From the NCBI GenBank assembly GCA_942493315.1, contig OW818690.1:434001-498000 (forward strand): DNA of 64,000 bases, given 5' to 3'. This stretch comes from UBA5429 sp942493315. Lineage in GTDB: Bacteria; Bacteroidota; Bacteroidia; Bacteroidales; WCHB1-69. This document shows positions 1 through 7,512 of this stretch, piece after piece. Made by a program: the position numbers and the translations under genes. Each line of letters starts with the position of its first letter. The first letter of the stretch is position 1. The notes beneath the pieces were generated by a model. The model searched no databases, was not told the origin of the DNA, and saw only the letters and a list, made by a program, of their open reading frames with translations.

Positions 1-1274
1 TTAACTGGTGTGATACAGCTATCGCTTTGGCGTGGGGTGTTCGTTTTGAAGGTGATTCCATCCTGGTTGCTGACTTAATGCGCACCGTTGCTATTTATGA
101 TCCACGCATCCATTTTTCTTACGGAGATTGGGGAATCACAGATATTACCTATCAGGATGCAACCTATAATTTATCCCTTGCCGGTGATTGGTGGTTGTAC
201 AATGTCAATGGACAATCTGCCATGCTTGGGATTGATGCCCAATATGTTCACCATGGAGATATTGTGAAATGGGGCGATGAATCGTGTGGGATTGCCGATG
301 AAAACTATAATTATGTTTGGATTACCCCCATTCAACCTACTTCTACGGGAGTGAGTGATCAAACCATTTTCGACGGAATCATAGGAAGTTCCCATTTTTT
401 GGCCATCTCTTATGACAACAGTTCCATTGTAGGATGGGCTACCAATTGTCAGGTAACCCGTGGTTATCAGGATATTGCAAACCCATCAGTATTTGCTTCT
501 TACGGTAACGAGTTAGATGCAGTGGGTCAAGCGAGCAATTCAACTACAGATGTCGTAAGTTTAGGAGATCAAGGATTTGCAGTTCTTACGTTTTCAACAC
601 CCATTGTCAATACCACAGGTTACGACTTTGCCGTTTTTGAAAACAGTTTGAATGATGTTTTCTTAGAGTTAGCCTTTGTCGAAGTGAGCTCTGATGGCAT
701 CAACTATTTCAGATTTCCATCTGTATCCAACACGCCTAATGATATTCAAATCAGCAATGCCGGTTCTGTAGATGCTACCCATATTCACAACTTAGCAGGG
801 AAACACCGTGCCGGTTGGGGCACTTTATTTGATCTGGAAGATTTATCAGGCTATACAGCATTAAATATCAACAATATAACCCATATCAGACTAGTAGATG
901 TTGTAGGTTCCATAGATCCTCAATTTGGAAGTACCGATCGTTACGGAAAGATCATCAATGATCCCTACCCTACCAATTTTGCGTCATCTGGATTTGATTT
1001 AGGTGGTGTAGCTGTTTTAAATGGGTATATTCCGGAAGCGATTGATGATTTTACTACCAATTTGGCGATACACGTTTATCCTAATCCTTGCACTGATTAT
1101 ATCATGATTGAAAATCAGGAAGGGAAAGAAGTTACAATATACAATGCTTTGGGACAAATTGTTATGAGAAAAACCATTGATGAAACAATTCAAAAGATTT
1201 CAATGGAAAATATTCCGAGCGGAATGTATATTTTACAAGTGGGAAATGAGAAGGTAAAAATGATTAAAAAGTAG
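1..1274 (+). CDS. Secreted T9SS-sorted protein, 5' end missing
   Basis: The reading frame is open from base 3, so the true start and any signal peptide lie upstream of the window. The first part has a WWLYNVNG segment followed by a GD-rich stretch, reminiscent of DUF4430 (transcobalamin-like) modules. The middle (DFAVFENS, AFVEVSSDGINYFRFP, HIRLVDVVGSIDP, SSGFDLGGVAVL) matches a recurrent beta-sandwich found in Bacteroidota cell-surface proteins. The last ~75 residues form a type A T9SS sorting domain (YPNP, then GMYILQV and a lysine-rich end). The protein is therefore likely exported across the outer membrane by the type IX system and surface-attached. Its ligand cannot be told from sequence; a cobalamin- or small-ligand-binding role would be a guess from the DUF4430-like part. 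Confidence 0.8.
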   Translation, partial: NWCDTAIALAWGVRFEGDSILVADLMRTVAIYDPRIHFSYGDWGITDITYQDATYNLSLAGDWWLYNVNGQSAMLGIDAQYVHHGDIVKWGDESCGIADENYNYVWITPIQPTSTGVSDQTIFDGIIGSSHFLAISYDNSSIVGWATNCQVTRGYQDIANPSVFASYGNELDAVGQASNSTTDVVSLGDQGFAVLTFSTPIVNTTGYDFAVFENSLNDVFLELAFVEVSSDGINYFRFPSVSNTPNDIQISNAGSVDATHIHNLAGKHRAGWGTLFDLEDLSGYTALNINNITHIRLVDVVGSIDPQFGSTDRYGKIINDPYPTNFASSGFDLGGVAVLNGYIPEAIDDFTTNLAIHVYPNPCTDYIMIENQEGKEVTIYNALGQIVMRKTIDETIQKISMENIPSGMYILQVGNEKVKMIKK

Positions 1275-1311
1275 TCGTATCATTTTCCTGTTTTTTTGGG
1301 CGTGTCCCACC

Positions 1312-1344
1312 TCCGGGCTTATGAAAATAGGCCCGGATTTTTTT
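1312..1344 (+). terminator. Hairpin with T tract after the first gene
   Basis: TCCGGGC (1312-1318) pairs with GCCCGGA (1331-1337) and is followed by seven T residues. It sits 38 bp after the stop at 1274 and would work as an intrinsic terminator. It is also the first hairpin of GC-rich repeat copy A, so the repeat may supply terminator activity. Confidence 0.65.
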
Positions 1345-1377
1345 ATTCACCACGATGCCCGTCGGTGGGTCGGCATC

Positions 1378-1385
1378 CGGCCTGT
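1378..1385. repeat. IS66 target-site duplication, left copy
   Basis: CGGCCTGT abuts the left inverted repeat and is repeated exactly at 3806-3813. Eight base pairs is the usual duplication length for IS66 elements. Confidence 0.93.
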
Positions 1386-1407
1386 GTAAGCATACGAGCA
1401 ACCCCAT
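1386..1407 (+). repeat. IS66 left terminal inverted repeat
   Basis: Starts GTAAGCATACGAGCAACCCC. It is the exact reverse complement of 3784-3805 over 22 bp. Confidence 0.95.
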
Positions 1408-1452
1408 CTTGTAGATGAGAGATGATCATTTTATTTTTGCTTTTAAAAAAGC

Positions 1453-1737
1453 ATGAATATTATATCAAAAGAGGCAGAGATGTCAAGTATGGTTGAGTTG
1501 TGGAAACAAGGTGAAAAGACCAAAAAGGATTTTGCGATGGAACATGGGATTAGTTACGATTCCTTTAGATATTGGACACATAAATTATGTCCGGAAGAAT
1601 CAATAAGGAGAACAAGTTTTAAAGATCAAGATTTTTCATTTATTGAACTAACCCAAGAAAATTTTAAATCAGAGGGATCTAGAATACCTCAGATTGAGTT
1701 AACATTACCAAATGGGATACAACTTAAAATATATTAG
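1453..1737 (+). CDS. tnpA: IS66 accessory protein TnpA (Orf1)
   Basis: A 94-residue protein of the small IS66 Orf1 type. It has an N-terminal helix-turn-helix-like segment (WKQGEKTKKDFAMEHGISYDS) with the FRYW motif typical of these accessory proteins. It precedes tnpB by 2 bp within the element. It is probably needed with TnpB for efficient transposition; its biochemical role is not firmly known for the family. Confidence 0.88.
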   Translation: MNIISKEAEMSSMVELWKQGEKTKKDFAMEHGISYDSFRYWTHKLCPEESIRRTSFKDQDFSFIELTQENFKSEGSRIPQIELTLPNGIQLKIY

Positions 1738-1739
1738 AC

Positions 1740-2087
1740 ATGATAGGATTTAGTAGTACCATAAAATATTATTTATGTACCAAACCTGTCAATATTCATA
1801 ATAGCTTTGATGGATTAGCAGGCATTGTGCGTGATTTTATGCAAAAAACTCCGACATCTGGTGCTGTTTTTGTCTTTTTGAATAGACAAAAAACACATAT
1901 AAAAATGCTTTATTGGGATGGAGATGGGTTCGTAATTTATTACAAGCGATTAGAAAGAGGTCGATACAAAGCCCGCACTACTGATTGTGATGGTGGTTTA
2001 GAACTAAAAAGAGAAGATGTTTTAATGCTTTTAGAGGGACTTTCTATAGATACGTTTAAGAAAAGTAAGCGATATAAAATTGCATAA
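1740..2087 (+). CDS. tnpB: IS66 accessory protein TnpB (Orf2)
   Basis: A 115-residue protein with the hallmark IS66 Orf2 core: NSFDGLAGIV near residue 20, then FVFLNRQKTHIKMLYWDGDGF and RLERGRY. The length is normal for the family and the reading frame is intact. It sits 2 bp after tnpA and 62 bp before tnpC, the standard IS66 arrangement. Confidence 0.93.
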   Translation: MIGFSSTIKYYLCTKPVNIHNSFDGLAGIVRDFMQKTPTSGAVFVFLNRQKTHIKMLYWDGDGFVIYYKRLERGRYKARTTDCDGGLELKREDVLMLLEGLSIDTFKKSKRYKIA

Positions 2088-2149
2088 AAAAGTTCATTTT
2101 TCTTACATAAATGGTTGTTTTGTAACGATTTTTTTAGTATATTTGTTAC

Positions 2150-3734
2150 ATGAAACAAGCGCAAAATAACCTGTTTATTGAACAACAAAATGAGTTAAAA
2201 GAACTCAAAAAAGTGCTTGCGCAACAAGACCAACAGATTCAAAAGCAAGACCAACAGCTTTATAAGCTTGAATCATCAATCATTCAAAAAGAAGATGAAA
2301 TAAGTCGTCTTAAGCATTTGGTAGAACAATTAAAACGGATGACTTTTGGACAAAAGAGTGAGCGTTTTGAAAATCCTGATCAACTGGAGTTGTTTCCTAA
2401 AGAGGTTCTTGATCAAAAAGAGAAGGAATTGATTGAAGAAGTTGAAGTGATCATCAAAAAACGTAAAAGTTATGATGGGAAACATCCCGGAAGACAAGAA
2501 CTGCCAAAAGATCTACCTGTAGAAGAAGTTATTTTAGAACCTACAGAAGATGTTACAGGAATGGTTCGTATCGGGAAGAGATTACAGAAGAGTTACATAT
2601 TAAACCCGCTTATTTGTTTATTAGACGTATTATCAGACCTGTCTATATAACAAAACCTGATGAAAATAATAAGCAAAGACAAATTATAGCAGAATTATAT
2701 CGTCCGATTCCCAAAATCATGGCTGGTTCAAGTTTATTGGCTTATTTGATTGTAAATAAATATGTTTTTCACATGCCTATTCACAGACAATTACAACAGT
2801 TGAAGTTGTTAGGGATTAACTTAAGTGCATCAACAGTTGAAAATTGGATTAGATTAACATCAGAACTTCTGGAAATACTTTATAAAGGTCATCGACAGAA
2901 AGTTCAACAATCCCAATATTTACAAATGGATGAATCACCGATCCAGGTTATGGATCGAGAAACGAAAGGGAAGACAAAAAAAGGATATATGTGGGTAAGT
3001 AATGCAGTTATGGAGTTATCTGTACTGTTTGAGTATGCCCCTTCAAGAAGTCACAGTTTGCCAAAACATTTTTAGATCAATATCGTGGGATTTTACAAAC
3101 AGATGGTTATGCAGCTTATGATGTGGCTATTCGTGAAAAGAAGATTTTACATATTGGATGTTGGGCACATGCTAGAAGATATTTTGAGAAAGCATTAAGT
3201 AATGATAAAACTCATGCTACTGTAGTAATGCTACTGATCCAAGAACTTTATAAAGTTGAACAAACATCAAAAGAATTAAACGAAAGTATCGAAAAGCGAT
3301 ATCAAAGAAGACTTACAGAATCTCTTCCTATATTAAATCAAATTGGAAAATATATTGCTGATCACAGAAAGAATGTGCTACCTTCCAGTCCAATTGGAAA
3401 AGCTTTCAACTACTGTGTTGAAAGATGGGATGCTTTGATGAATTATCTTCAAAATGGAATGATCGAAATAGATAATAACAGAGTAGAGAATGCTATTCGT
3501 CCTTTAGCATTGGGTCGTAAAAACTACCTATTTGCCGGAAATCATGAATTTGCTCAATTTACAGCCATATATTATAGCTTCTTTGCTACCTGTAAACTAA
3601 ACGATATTAATCCCTATGATTGGTTCGCTTATGTGGTAGAAAATATAAATGAAACCAAAACAAGTCAATTAGAAAAACTTTTACCTCAAAATATTGACAA
3701 ATCCTTACTTGTCGAGACTAAACTGTCTGATTGA
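2150..3734 (+). pseudogene. tnpC: IS66 transposase TnpC, two frameshifts
   Basis: The start is ATG at 2150, with a long N-terminal coiled coil (QQDQQIQKQDQQ) and then the IS66 transposase core. The DDE residues can be placed in MDESPIQV, TDGYAAYD and NRVENAIRPLALGRKN. The frame breaks near 2571, where GTATCGGGAAGAG would be continuous with one more G. It breaks again near 3060, where CAGTTTGCCAAAAC also needs one more G. Restoring both gives one ORF of about 528 codons. Both lesions are single-G losses in short G runs, so sequencing or assembly error is a real alternative to true decay. Confidence 0.85.
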
Positions 3735-3783
3735 AAATTAATCAACCTTCTCTAATTTACCTTAAAAAAACATATTCTTTGAT

Positions 3784-3805
3784 ATGGGGTTGCTCGTATG
3801 CTTAC
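3784..3805 (-). repeat. IS66 right terminal inverted repeat
   Basis: Ends TTGCTCGTATGCTTAC. It is the perfect reverse complement of 1386-1407. Confidence 0.95.
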
Positions 3806-3813
3806 CGGCCTGT
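3806..3813. repeat. IS66 target-site duplication, right copy
   Basis: CGGCCTGT is identical to 1378-1385. Removing the element and one copy restores the continuous sequence CCGGCCTGTACTCCTCG, which is also present, as its reverse complement, in copy C at about 53060. Confidence 0.93.
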
Positions 3814-3940
3814 ACTCCTCGTTTCGCTGCAAGGGGCTGATCGGCCGGGCAGTAGCTCACAGGTTCGCTCTGCCCGATCCGTCATCCCCTATGCAGCTCA
3901 ACTTGCGGGGTACCTGGCCTACTGCCTCACGCGACGCAAA
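3806..3940 (+). repeat. GC-rich hairpin repeat, copy A right part
   Basis: The 3' part of the repeat split by the IS66 element. It reads CGGCCTGTACTCCTCGTTTC, then a long imperfect hairpin (AGGGGCTGATCGG... with ...CCGTCATCCCCT), then GCAGCTCAACTTGCGGGG and TACCTGGCC. Copy C has the same flanks around a different hairpin. It fills most of the 308-bp gap between tnpC and the next gene. Confidence 0.75.
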
Positions 3941-3994
3941 TGGGGAAATTTATTGTTGATTTTTTAAAATCTTAAAATGAATAAACATTTTTTA

Positions 3995-4002
3995 TATATT
4001 TG
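3995..4002 (+). promoter_or_regulatory. Bacteroidota -7 box before the RhuM-like fragment
   Basis: TATATTTG fits TAnnTTTG and lies 41 bp before the ATG at 4043. Confidence 0.5.
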
Positions 4003-4042
4003 CAGTTCTAGTACATATAAATAAACTCAAAAAACTTAACTT

Positions 4043-4261
4043 ATGAACGAACAACAAATCATCCTTTACAACTCATCCGATGGAATAAGTCAAATCGCTC
4101 TATTTGCAAAAGATGGATCAGTTTGGTTAAATCAACAACAATTGGCAGAACTTTTTGCCACCTCTAAACAAAACATTGGACAGCATATCTCATATATACT
4201 GAAAGACAGGGAGTTAAATAAATATTCAGTTGTAAAGAAATACTTTACAACTGCCACTTAG
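4043..4261 (+). pseudogene. Truncated RhuM-like DNA-binding protein
   Basis: The 72 residues match the N-terminal end of RhuM/virulence-type proteins: a short beta segment (IILYNSSDGISQIALFAKDG), then SVWLNQQQLAELFATSKQNIGQHI and ELNKYSVVKKYFTTA. Complete family members are several hundred residues long. The frame stops at TAG just where the conserved block would continue, and no continuation is recognisable in the next 80 bp. It retains its own promoter-like box. It is most likely a remnant of an accessory or defence-associated gene in this IS-rich stretch. Confidence 0.65.
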
Positions 4262-4314
4262 GGTATAAAAATGAGGAACTTGACCCAAAATCAAATATTT
4301 TCAATAGCTGACTG

Positions 4315-4322
4315 TAATTTTG
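4315..4322 (+). promoter_or_regulatory. Bacteroidota -7 box before the RDD gene
   Basis: TAATTTTG lies 18 bp before the ATG at 4341. Because this box overlaps the alternative TTG start at 4320, it favours initiation at 4341. Confidence 0.45.
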
Positions 4323-4340
4323 TTAATCGTAAAGTACAAT

Positions 4341-5201
4341 ATGACTGAAATAGATAAAAAAGATCTTTTATTAAAAAGAACATCTGCAATAACATATGAT
4401 ATCATAATGTTTAAAATAATTTTGATATTAATGCTTTTATTAGGATTTCTTTTAATATTTTTAAATTCAATTTTCATTGATCATGATCCAATGCCTAATG
4501 AAGATTTAATTTTTAGTTTTTTAATTATTATTGCAGCAACATTATTTTTGTTAAAAGATATCTTTAATGGAAGATCTTTTTTTAAAAGAAAGTACAAAAT
4601 ACAGGTTATTGACATTAAAACAGAACGAGCTGCCTCCCCTTTAAAATGTTTTATTAGAAATCTTACTTATTTTTTATTTCTAATAGAAATAATTTTTTTG
4701 ATCATTAATCCAAAAAAACGACTTGGTGATATTATTGTAGGTACAAGAGTTGAATATATTGAGAACCCTGAAAAGGTAAAAAGAAATTGGTATGAATATT
4801 TGATACCGATAATTCTATCTTTTGTTTTATGTTATTCTATAATCATGCCTAGTTTAGAATATCTTCCAACTCCAGTCAAAAAAATCAAGTATATTAAGAA
4901 TTCATTTAATAGATCGAATAGCGAAAAAATGAATTGTTACTTCGAAAATAAATATGATACATTAATAGATAAGGCAGATTTTAAAATATATGACCAAATT
5001 AAAAATGATCAAAGAAAGTATGTTACTGGAATTTTATATTTTAAAAATGAAGAGGAAATTGATAATCTTGCTGAAAATGAAGAAAAATATTATAAAATTA
5101 TAAATTCTGAGTTCCCTAATCATCAATATATTAGTTTTATAAAATATGTATATTTAAAGAATGGAATTGCAATATCAATTACTCAAAGGTTATATGATTA
5201 G
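4341..5201 (+). CDS. RDD-family membrane protein
   Basis: About 286 residues from ATG 4341. The N-terminal half is an RDD domain: RTSAITYDIIMF in the first membrane helix, two more hydrophobic segments, and the motif RLGDIIVGTRV after an NPKKR loop. A fourth hydrophobic segment (YLIPIILSFVLCYSIIMPSL) follows. The last ~110 residues are hydrophilic and probably extramembrane. RDD proteins are multi-pass membrane proteins, some linked to transport; the role here is unknown. The gene stands alone between the RhuM-like fragment and the MFS remnant. Confidence 0.72.
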   Translation: MTEIDKKDLLLKRTSAITYDIIMFKIILILMLLLGFLLIFLNSIFIDHDPMPNEDLIFSFLIIIAATLFLLKDIFNGRSFFKRKYKIQVIDIKTERAASPLKCFIRNLTYFLFLIEIIFLIINPKKRLGDIIVGTRVEYIENPEKVKRNWYEYLIPIILSFVLCYSIIMPSLEYLPTPVKKIKYIKNSFNRSNSEKMNCYFENKYDTLIDKADFKIYDQIKNDQRKYVTGILYFKNEEEIDNLAENEEKYYKIINSEFPNHQYISFIKYVYLKNGIAISITQRLYD

Positions 5202-5344
5202 AATAACGCAGATTTTTAGTAATTTCATTTTAGATTTCATAAAATACTTATTCATTAGTAAAAACATTTAAAATCTAAAAAACCTGTTGTGGTTTTTCAC
5301 ATAAGGGAAGTAGAAGGTGCTAAAAGTTTAGAAGTTGAAAGTTC

Positions 5345-5515
5345 GTTGTTTCGTGGGAAGGTAAACACAAGCATCCGATACAAAATGTGGCAGTTGCTGT
5401 GACTGTTGTGTTCGGGATCTATCCCAACAGTGGGTTAATTGGAGCCCCTCCTGAAACGGTTATAATCATCAATCTGGAGTTCTAATAAGCACGATTGGGA
5501 AATAGGTATATTCCG
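5345..5515 (-). pseudogene. Decayed 3' end of a sugar MFS transporter gene
   Basis: Read on the minus strand this stretch gives FPNRAY*NSRLMIITVSGG, then APINPLLG*IPNTTVTATA. It aligns with FPTRANEISGLMIMAVSGG and AAIPPLMGWIQNATGTATA of the intact transporter at 10763-11941. It carries in-frame stops and a frameshift, and fades out after the last transmembrane helix. The two sequences are clearly homologous but well diverged, so this is an old paralogue remnant or duplication scar, not a recent copy. It accounts for much of the 318-bp gap between 5201 and 5520; the remainder (5202-5344) shows nothing I recognise. Confidence 0.8.
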
Positions 5516-5519
5516 GAAG

Positions 5520-6293
5520 CTAAAGTGTTGTTTCCCCAACTTTAGATTGCTCTTTTTGTTCAATAGTTGAGATCAATGAACTCAATGCATTTTTAACATT
5601 CTCAGATTTAATTTTCTCTTTTAATAAAACTGAAGTTTGTTTTAATGTCCTAAAATCACCATTAGGAAACAAACCAATTAATCTGGGAAATTGATTATTA
5701 ATCACAATAGCAAATTCATTTAAAGCTTCCTCAGAAAACGCATCTTCTTTTGATAAAAAATCAAAATACGTTGTAAAATTTGAAATAATTGCATTTGTAT
5801 TTGCATCAACTGTTGAACGAACTGTATAATCATTGGTGTCAATGGTACTCTTCAGAATGTTTTCGTTATTAATTTTAAATAATTGAACTTGAATATTTAA
5901 AGAGAAATCTATTGCTTTTACAAATTCTGTAGGATAAACATATTGATCTTGAACATTTTTTTCAGAATAAAGTTCTAAAATATCCTTTGCAATTGAAAAG
6001 AATTGTTTTCCAACTTCCAATTTATATTCCAAACCTAATTGTTGGTCAGCTAAAACAATATTTACATTAGCTTTGTCTACAAGTTTAATAAAAACAGCAG
6101 CTAATTCTGGATCCGATAATCTTGGGAGCCCCTCTTCTTTTGGTATTTTATATTTAATTTCCTGAATAGCAGCATCATAGTCAGAAATATCCCAAATTGG
6201 TTTATTCATGTGGAAGTTTTCTGATAATTTAGATCCACAACTTACAAGCATAAAAGTTGCAATTACAAAGAGAATAAATTTTGACATTTTCAT
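5520..6293 (-). CDS. Predicted lipoprotein of unknown function
   Basis: 257 residues. A short signal peptide ends in the lipobox LVSC (Cys19), followed by GSKLSENF. The rest is mainly alpha-helical with no recognised motif. It is the last gene of a minus-strand group (8598 to 5520) and follows the metalloprotease-like gene by 12 bp, so co-transcription with the two membrane proteins is likely. Its stop codon adjoins the MFS remnant. I do not recognise the family. Confidence 0.7.
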   Translation of the reverse strand: MKMSKFILFVIATFMLVSCGSKLSENFHMNKPIWDISDYDAAIQEIKYKIPKEEGLPRLSDPELAAVFIKLVDKANVNIVLADQQLGLEYKLEVGKQFFSIAKDILELYSEKNVQDQYVYPTEFVKAIDFSLNIQVQLFKINNENILKSTIDTNDYTVRSTVDANTNAIISNFTTYFDFLSKEDAFSEEALNEFAIVINNQFPRLIGLFPNGDFRTLKQTSVLLKEKIKSENVKNALSSLISTIEQKEQSKVGETTL

Positions 6294-6305
6294 AAGTATT
6301 TTATT

Positions 6306-6986
6306 TTAATTTTTATAATGTATTTCTGTTGATAAATATTGATCTAATGATAATAAAATGGAGTCCACTTTCTCCTGCCAATATATCTGTTTAGAAAGAC
6401 GTAAACCATGTGTTGTTTCTCTGTCATACTGTTCTTGAAGAGAATTCTCAATTAATAAATAATAACTCTGCAAATCATAAATTTTAATAGGTTCATGATT
6501 TTTCACAAGGGAAGTAACTTCTTTTCTCATCATTCTCGCTGAGCATTCTGTAATGTGAAAATGATAAATTTCATGAGTAAGTAAATATTTGTCAATAATT
6601 TTATCATTATAAACATAAGACCTTGATGGATAAAATCTTGATTCAATAATAAACCTATCTTTTTTCTCCTTTACAGATACTTTACTGAATACCTGTGCTG
6701 AATAATAATTATGACTAAAAGGATTTTTATATCTTTTAAAATCGGTATATTTTATCTCTTTCCATTTGCTATAAGGTATTGGAGTTTTATAATTTAGAAA
6801 ATTAACTTCCCAAAGGGTAGCCATAAAAATAAAGTAAATAGATGTGGTAATTAGGAGCAAATCAAATAATCTAATCATTTTTTGTTTGGTAATTTTCATT
6901 TCCCCTTTTATCAATACAAACAGATCATATAAAATAATTATAGCAAAAAATGTCAATAAAATAATTACAGGAATCAATGGGCCCAT
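6306..6986 (-). CDS. Membrane protein with HExxH motif (DUF922-like)
   Basis: 226 residues. Two N-terminal membrane segments (about residues 3-27 and 43-62) are followed by a soluble domain. That domain contains LLTHEIYHFHITE at residues 135-147, an HExxH with a further Glu five residues on, as in zinc metallopeptidases. The context around it (KYLLTHEIYHF, then ECSARMMRKEV) resembles DUF922 proteins of Bacteroidota, which have LLKHEQxHFDxAE. Zinc binding and proteolysis are inferred. It overlaps the upstream membrane-protein gene by 13 bp and precedes a lipoprotein gene by 12 bp. Confidence 0.62.
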   Translation of the reverse strand: MGPLIPVIILLTFFAIIILYDLFVLIKGEMKITKQKMIRLFDLLLITTSIYFIFMATLWEVNFLNYKTPIPYSKWKEIKYTDFKRYKNPFSHNYYSAQVFSKVSVKEKKDRFIIESRFYPSRSYVYNDKIIDKYLLTHEIYHFHITECSARMMRKEVTSLVKNHEPIKIYDLQSYYLLIENSLQEQYDRETTHGLRLSKQIYWQEKVDSILLSLDQYLSTEIHYKN

Positions 6987-7396
6987 CTATTCTGGATTTT
7001 TCTGATGATTAAATATAAGATTGAATATATTAAAAATGATAAAAATGGAACAATTATAATAAAATCAAGTAGATAGTAAAATGCATCGGAAGTGTCCATA
7101 AGTATAACCCAAACATAAAATCCGAAAGTAAAAGAATGGTAAAGAAATGTTATTATAAAAATTAAAGACAGAGTAATTAAATATTTTGGGAAAAAACCCT
7201 TTTTAAGCCATTGATATAAAGGGAATAGAATTGATAGCAAAATACTTAGTACTAACCCTACAATAAAAGGATCCAGATCAATCAATACAAATAAGTGAAA
7301 TAGAGCAAACATAAAAACGCTCCAAACTAAAATAGACTTATAGTCAATTGATTTTATTTTTCTCCCTATAAATTCAAAAAAATTATTAATACTCAC
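6974..7396 (-). CDS. Small four-helix membrane protein
   Basis: 140 residues with about four hydrophobic segments (residues ~22-40, 43-63, 72-97, 105-132) and a basic C terminus. No motif or family is recognised. It is the first gene of the 7396-5520 run and overlaps the next gene by 13 bp, suggesting translational coupling and joint function with the HExxH membrane protein. A TAnnTTTG box lies 27 bp upstream. Confidence 0.6.
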   Translation of the reverse strand: MSINNFFEFIGRKIKSIDYKSILVWSVFMFALFHLFVLIDLDPFIVGLVLSILLSILFPLYQWLKKGFFPKYLITLSLIFIITFLYHSFTFGFYVWVILMDTSDAFYYLLDFIIIVPFLSFLIYSILYLIIRKIQNRWAH

Positions 7397-7423
7397 ATTA
7401 ATTTGTTTAAAAATAAACTACTA

Positions 7424-7431
7424 CAAAAATA
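7424..7431 (-). promoter_or_regulatory. -7 box for the 7396-5520 gene group
   Basis: On the minus strand TATTTTTG lies 27 bp before the ATG at 7396. It fits TAnnTTTG. Confidence 0.45.
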
Positions 7432-7512
7432 CAATAATTTTAATATATGGAAGGTGGGTAGTGAAAATTAATGCTATTTAAATATTTGCTGCACAAGTCA
7501 CAAAATCAATCA

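Larger units (their letters stand above)
1291..1385 (+). repeat. GC-rich hairpin repeat, copy A left part
   Basis: This GC-rich block sits in an AT-rich spacer. It starts TTTTTTTGGGCG, contains a strong hairpin, and runs into CCGGCCTGT, where the IS66 element is inserted. Its continuation is at 3806-3940. Joined, the two parts match copies B (8815-8996) and C (52937-53120), which lie in the opposite orientation. Confidence 0.75.
1386..3805 (+). mobile_element. IS66-family insertion sequence, about 2.42 kb
   Basis: Both ends are visible: a perfect 22-bp inverted repeat starting GTAAGCATACG, flanked by a perfect 8-bp direct repeat. Inside are tnpA, tnpB and tnpC in the usual IS66 order and strand. 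tnpC is broken by two one-base deletions, so this copy probably cannot move by itself unless these are sequencing errors. Identical ends and an intact duplication point to a recent insertion. The target was a copy of the GC-rich hairpin repeat. Confidence 0.95.

Noticed and set aside
3731..3967. Plus-strand frame of 78 codons after tnpC
   Set aside because: It lies wholly within the IS end and the GC-rich hairpin repeat, has no recognisable protein features, and other repeat copies do not keep the frame.
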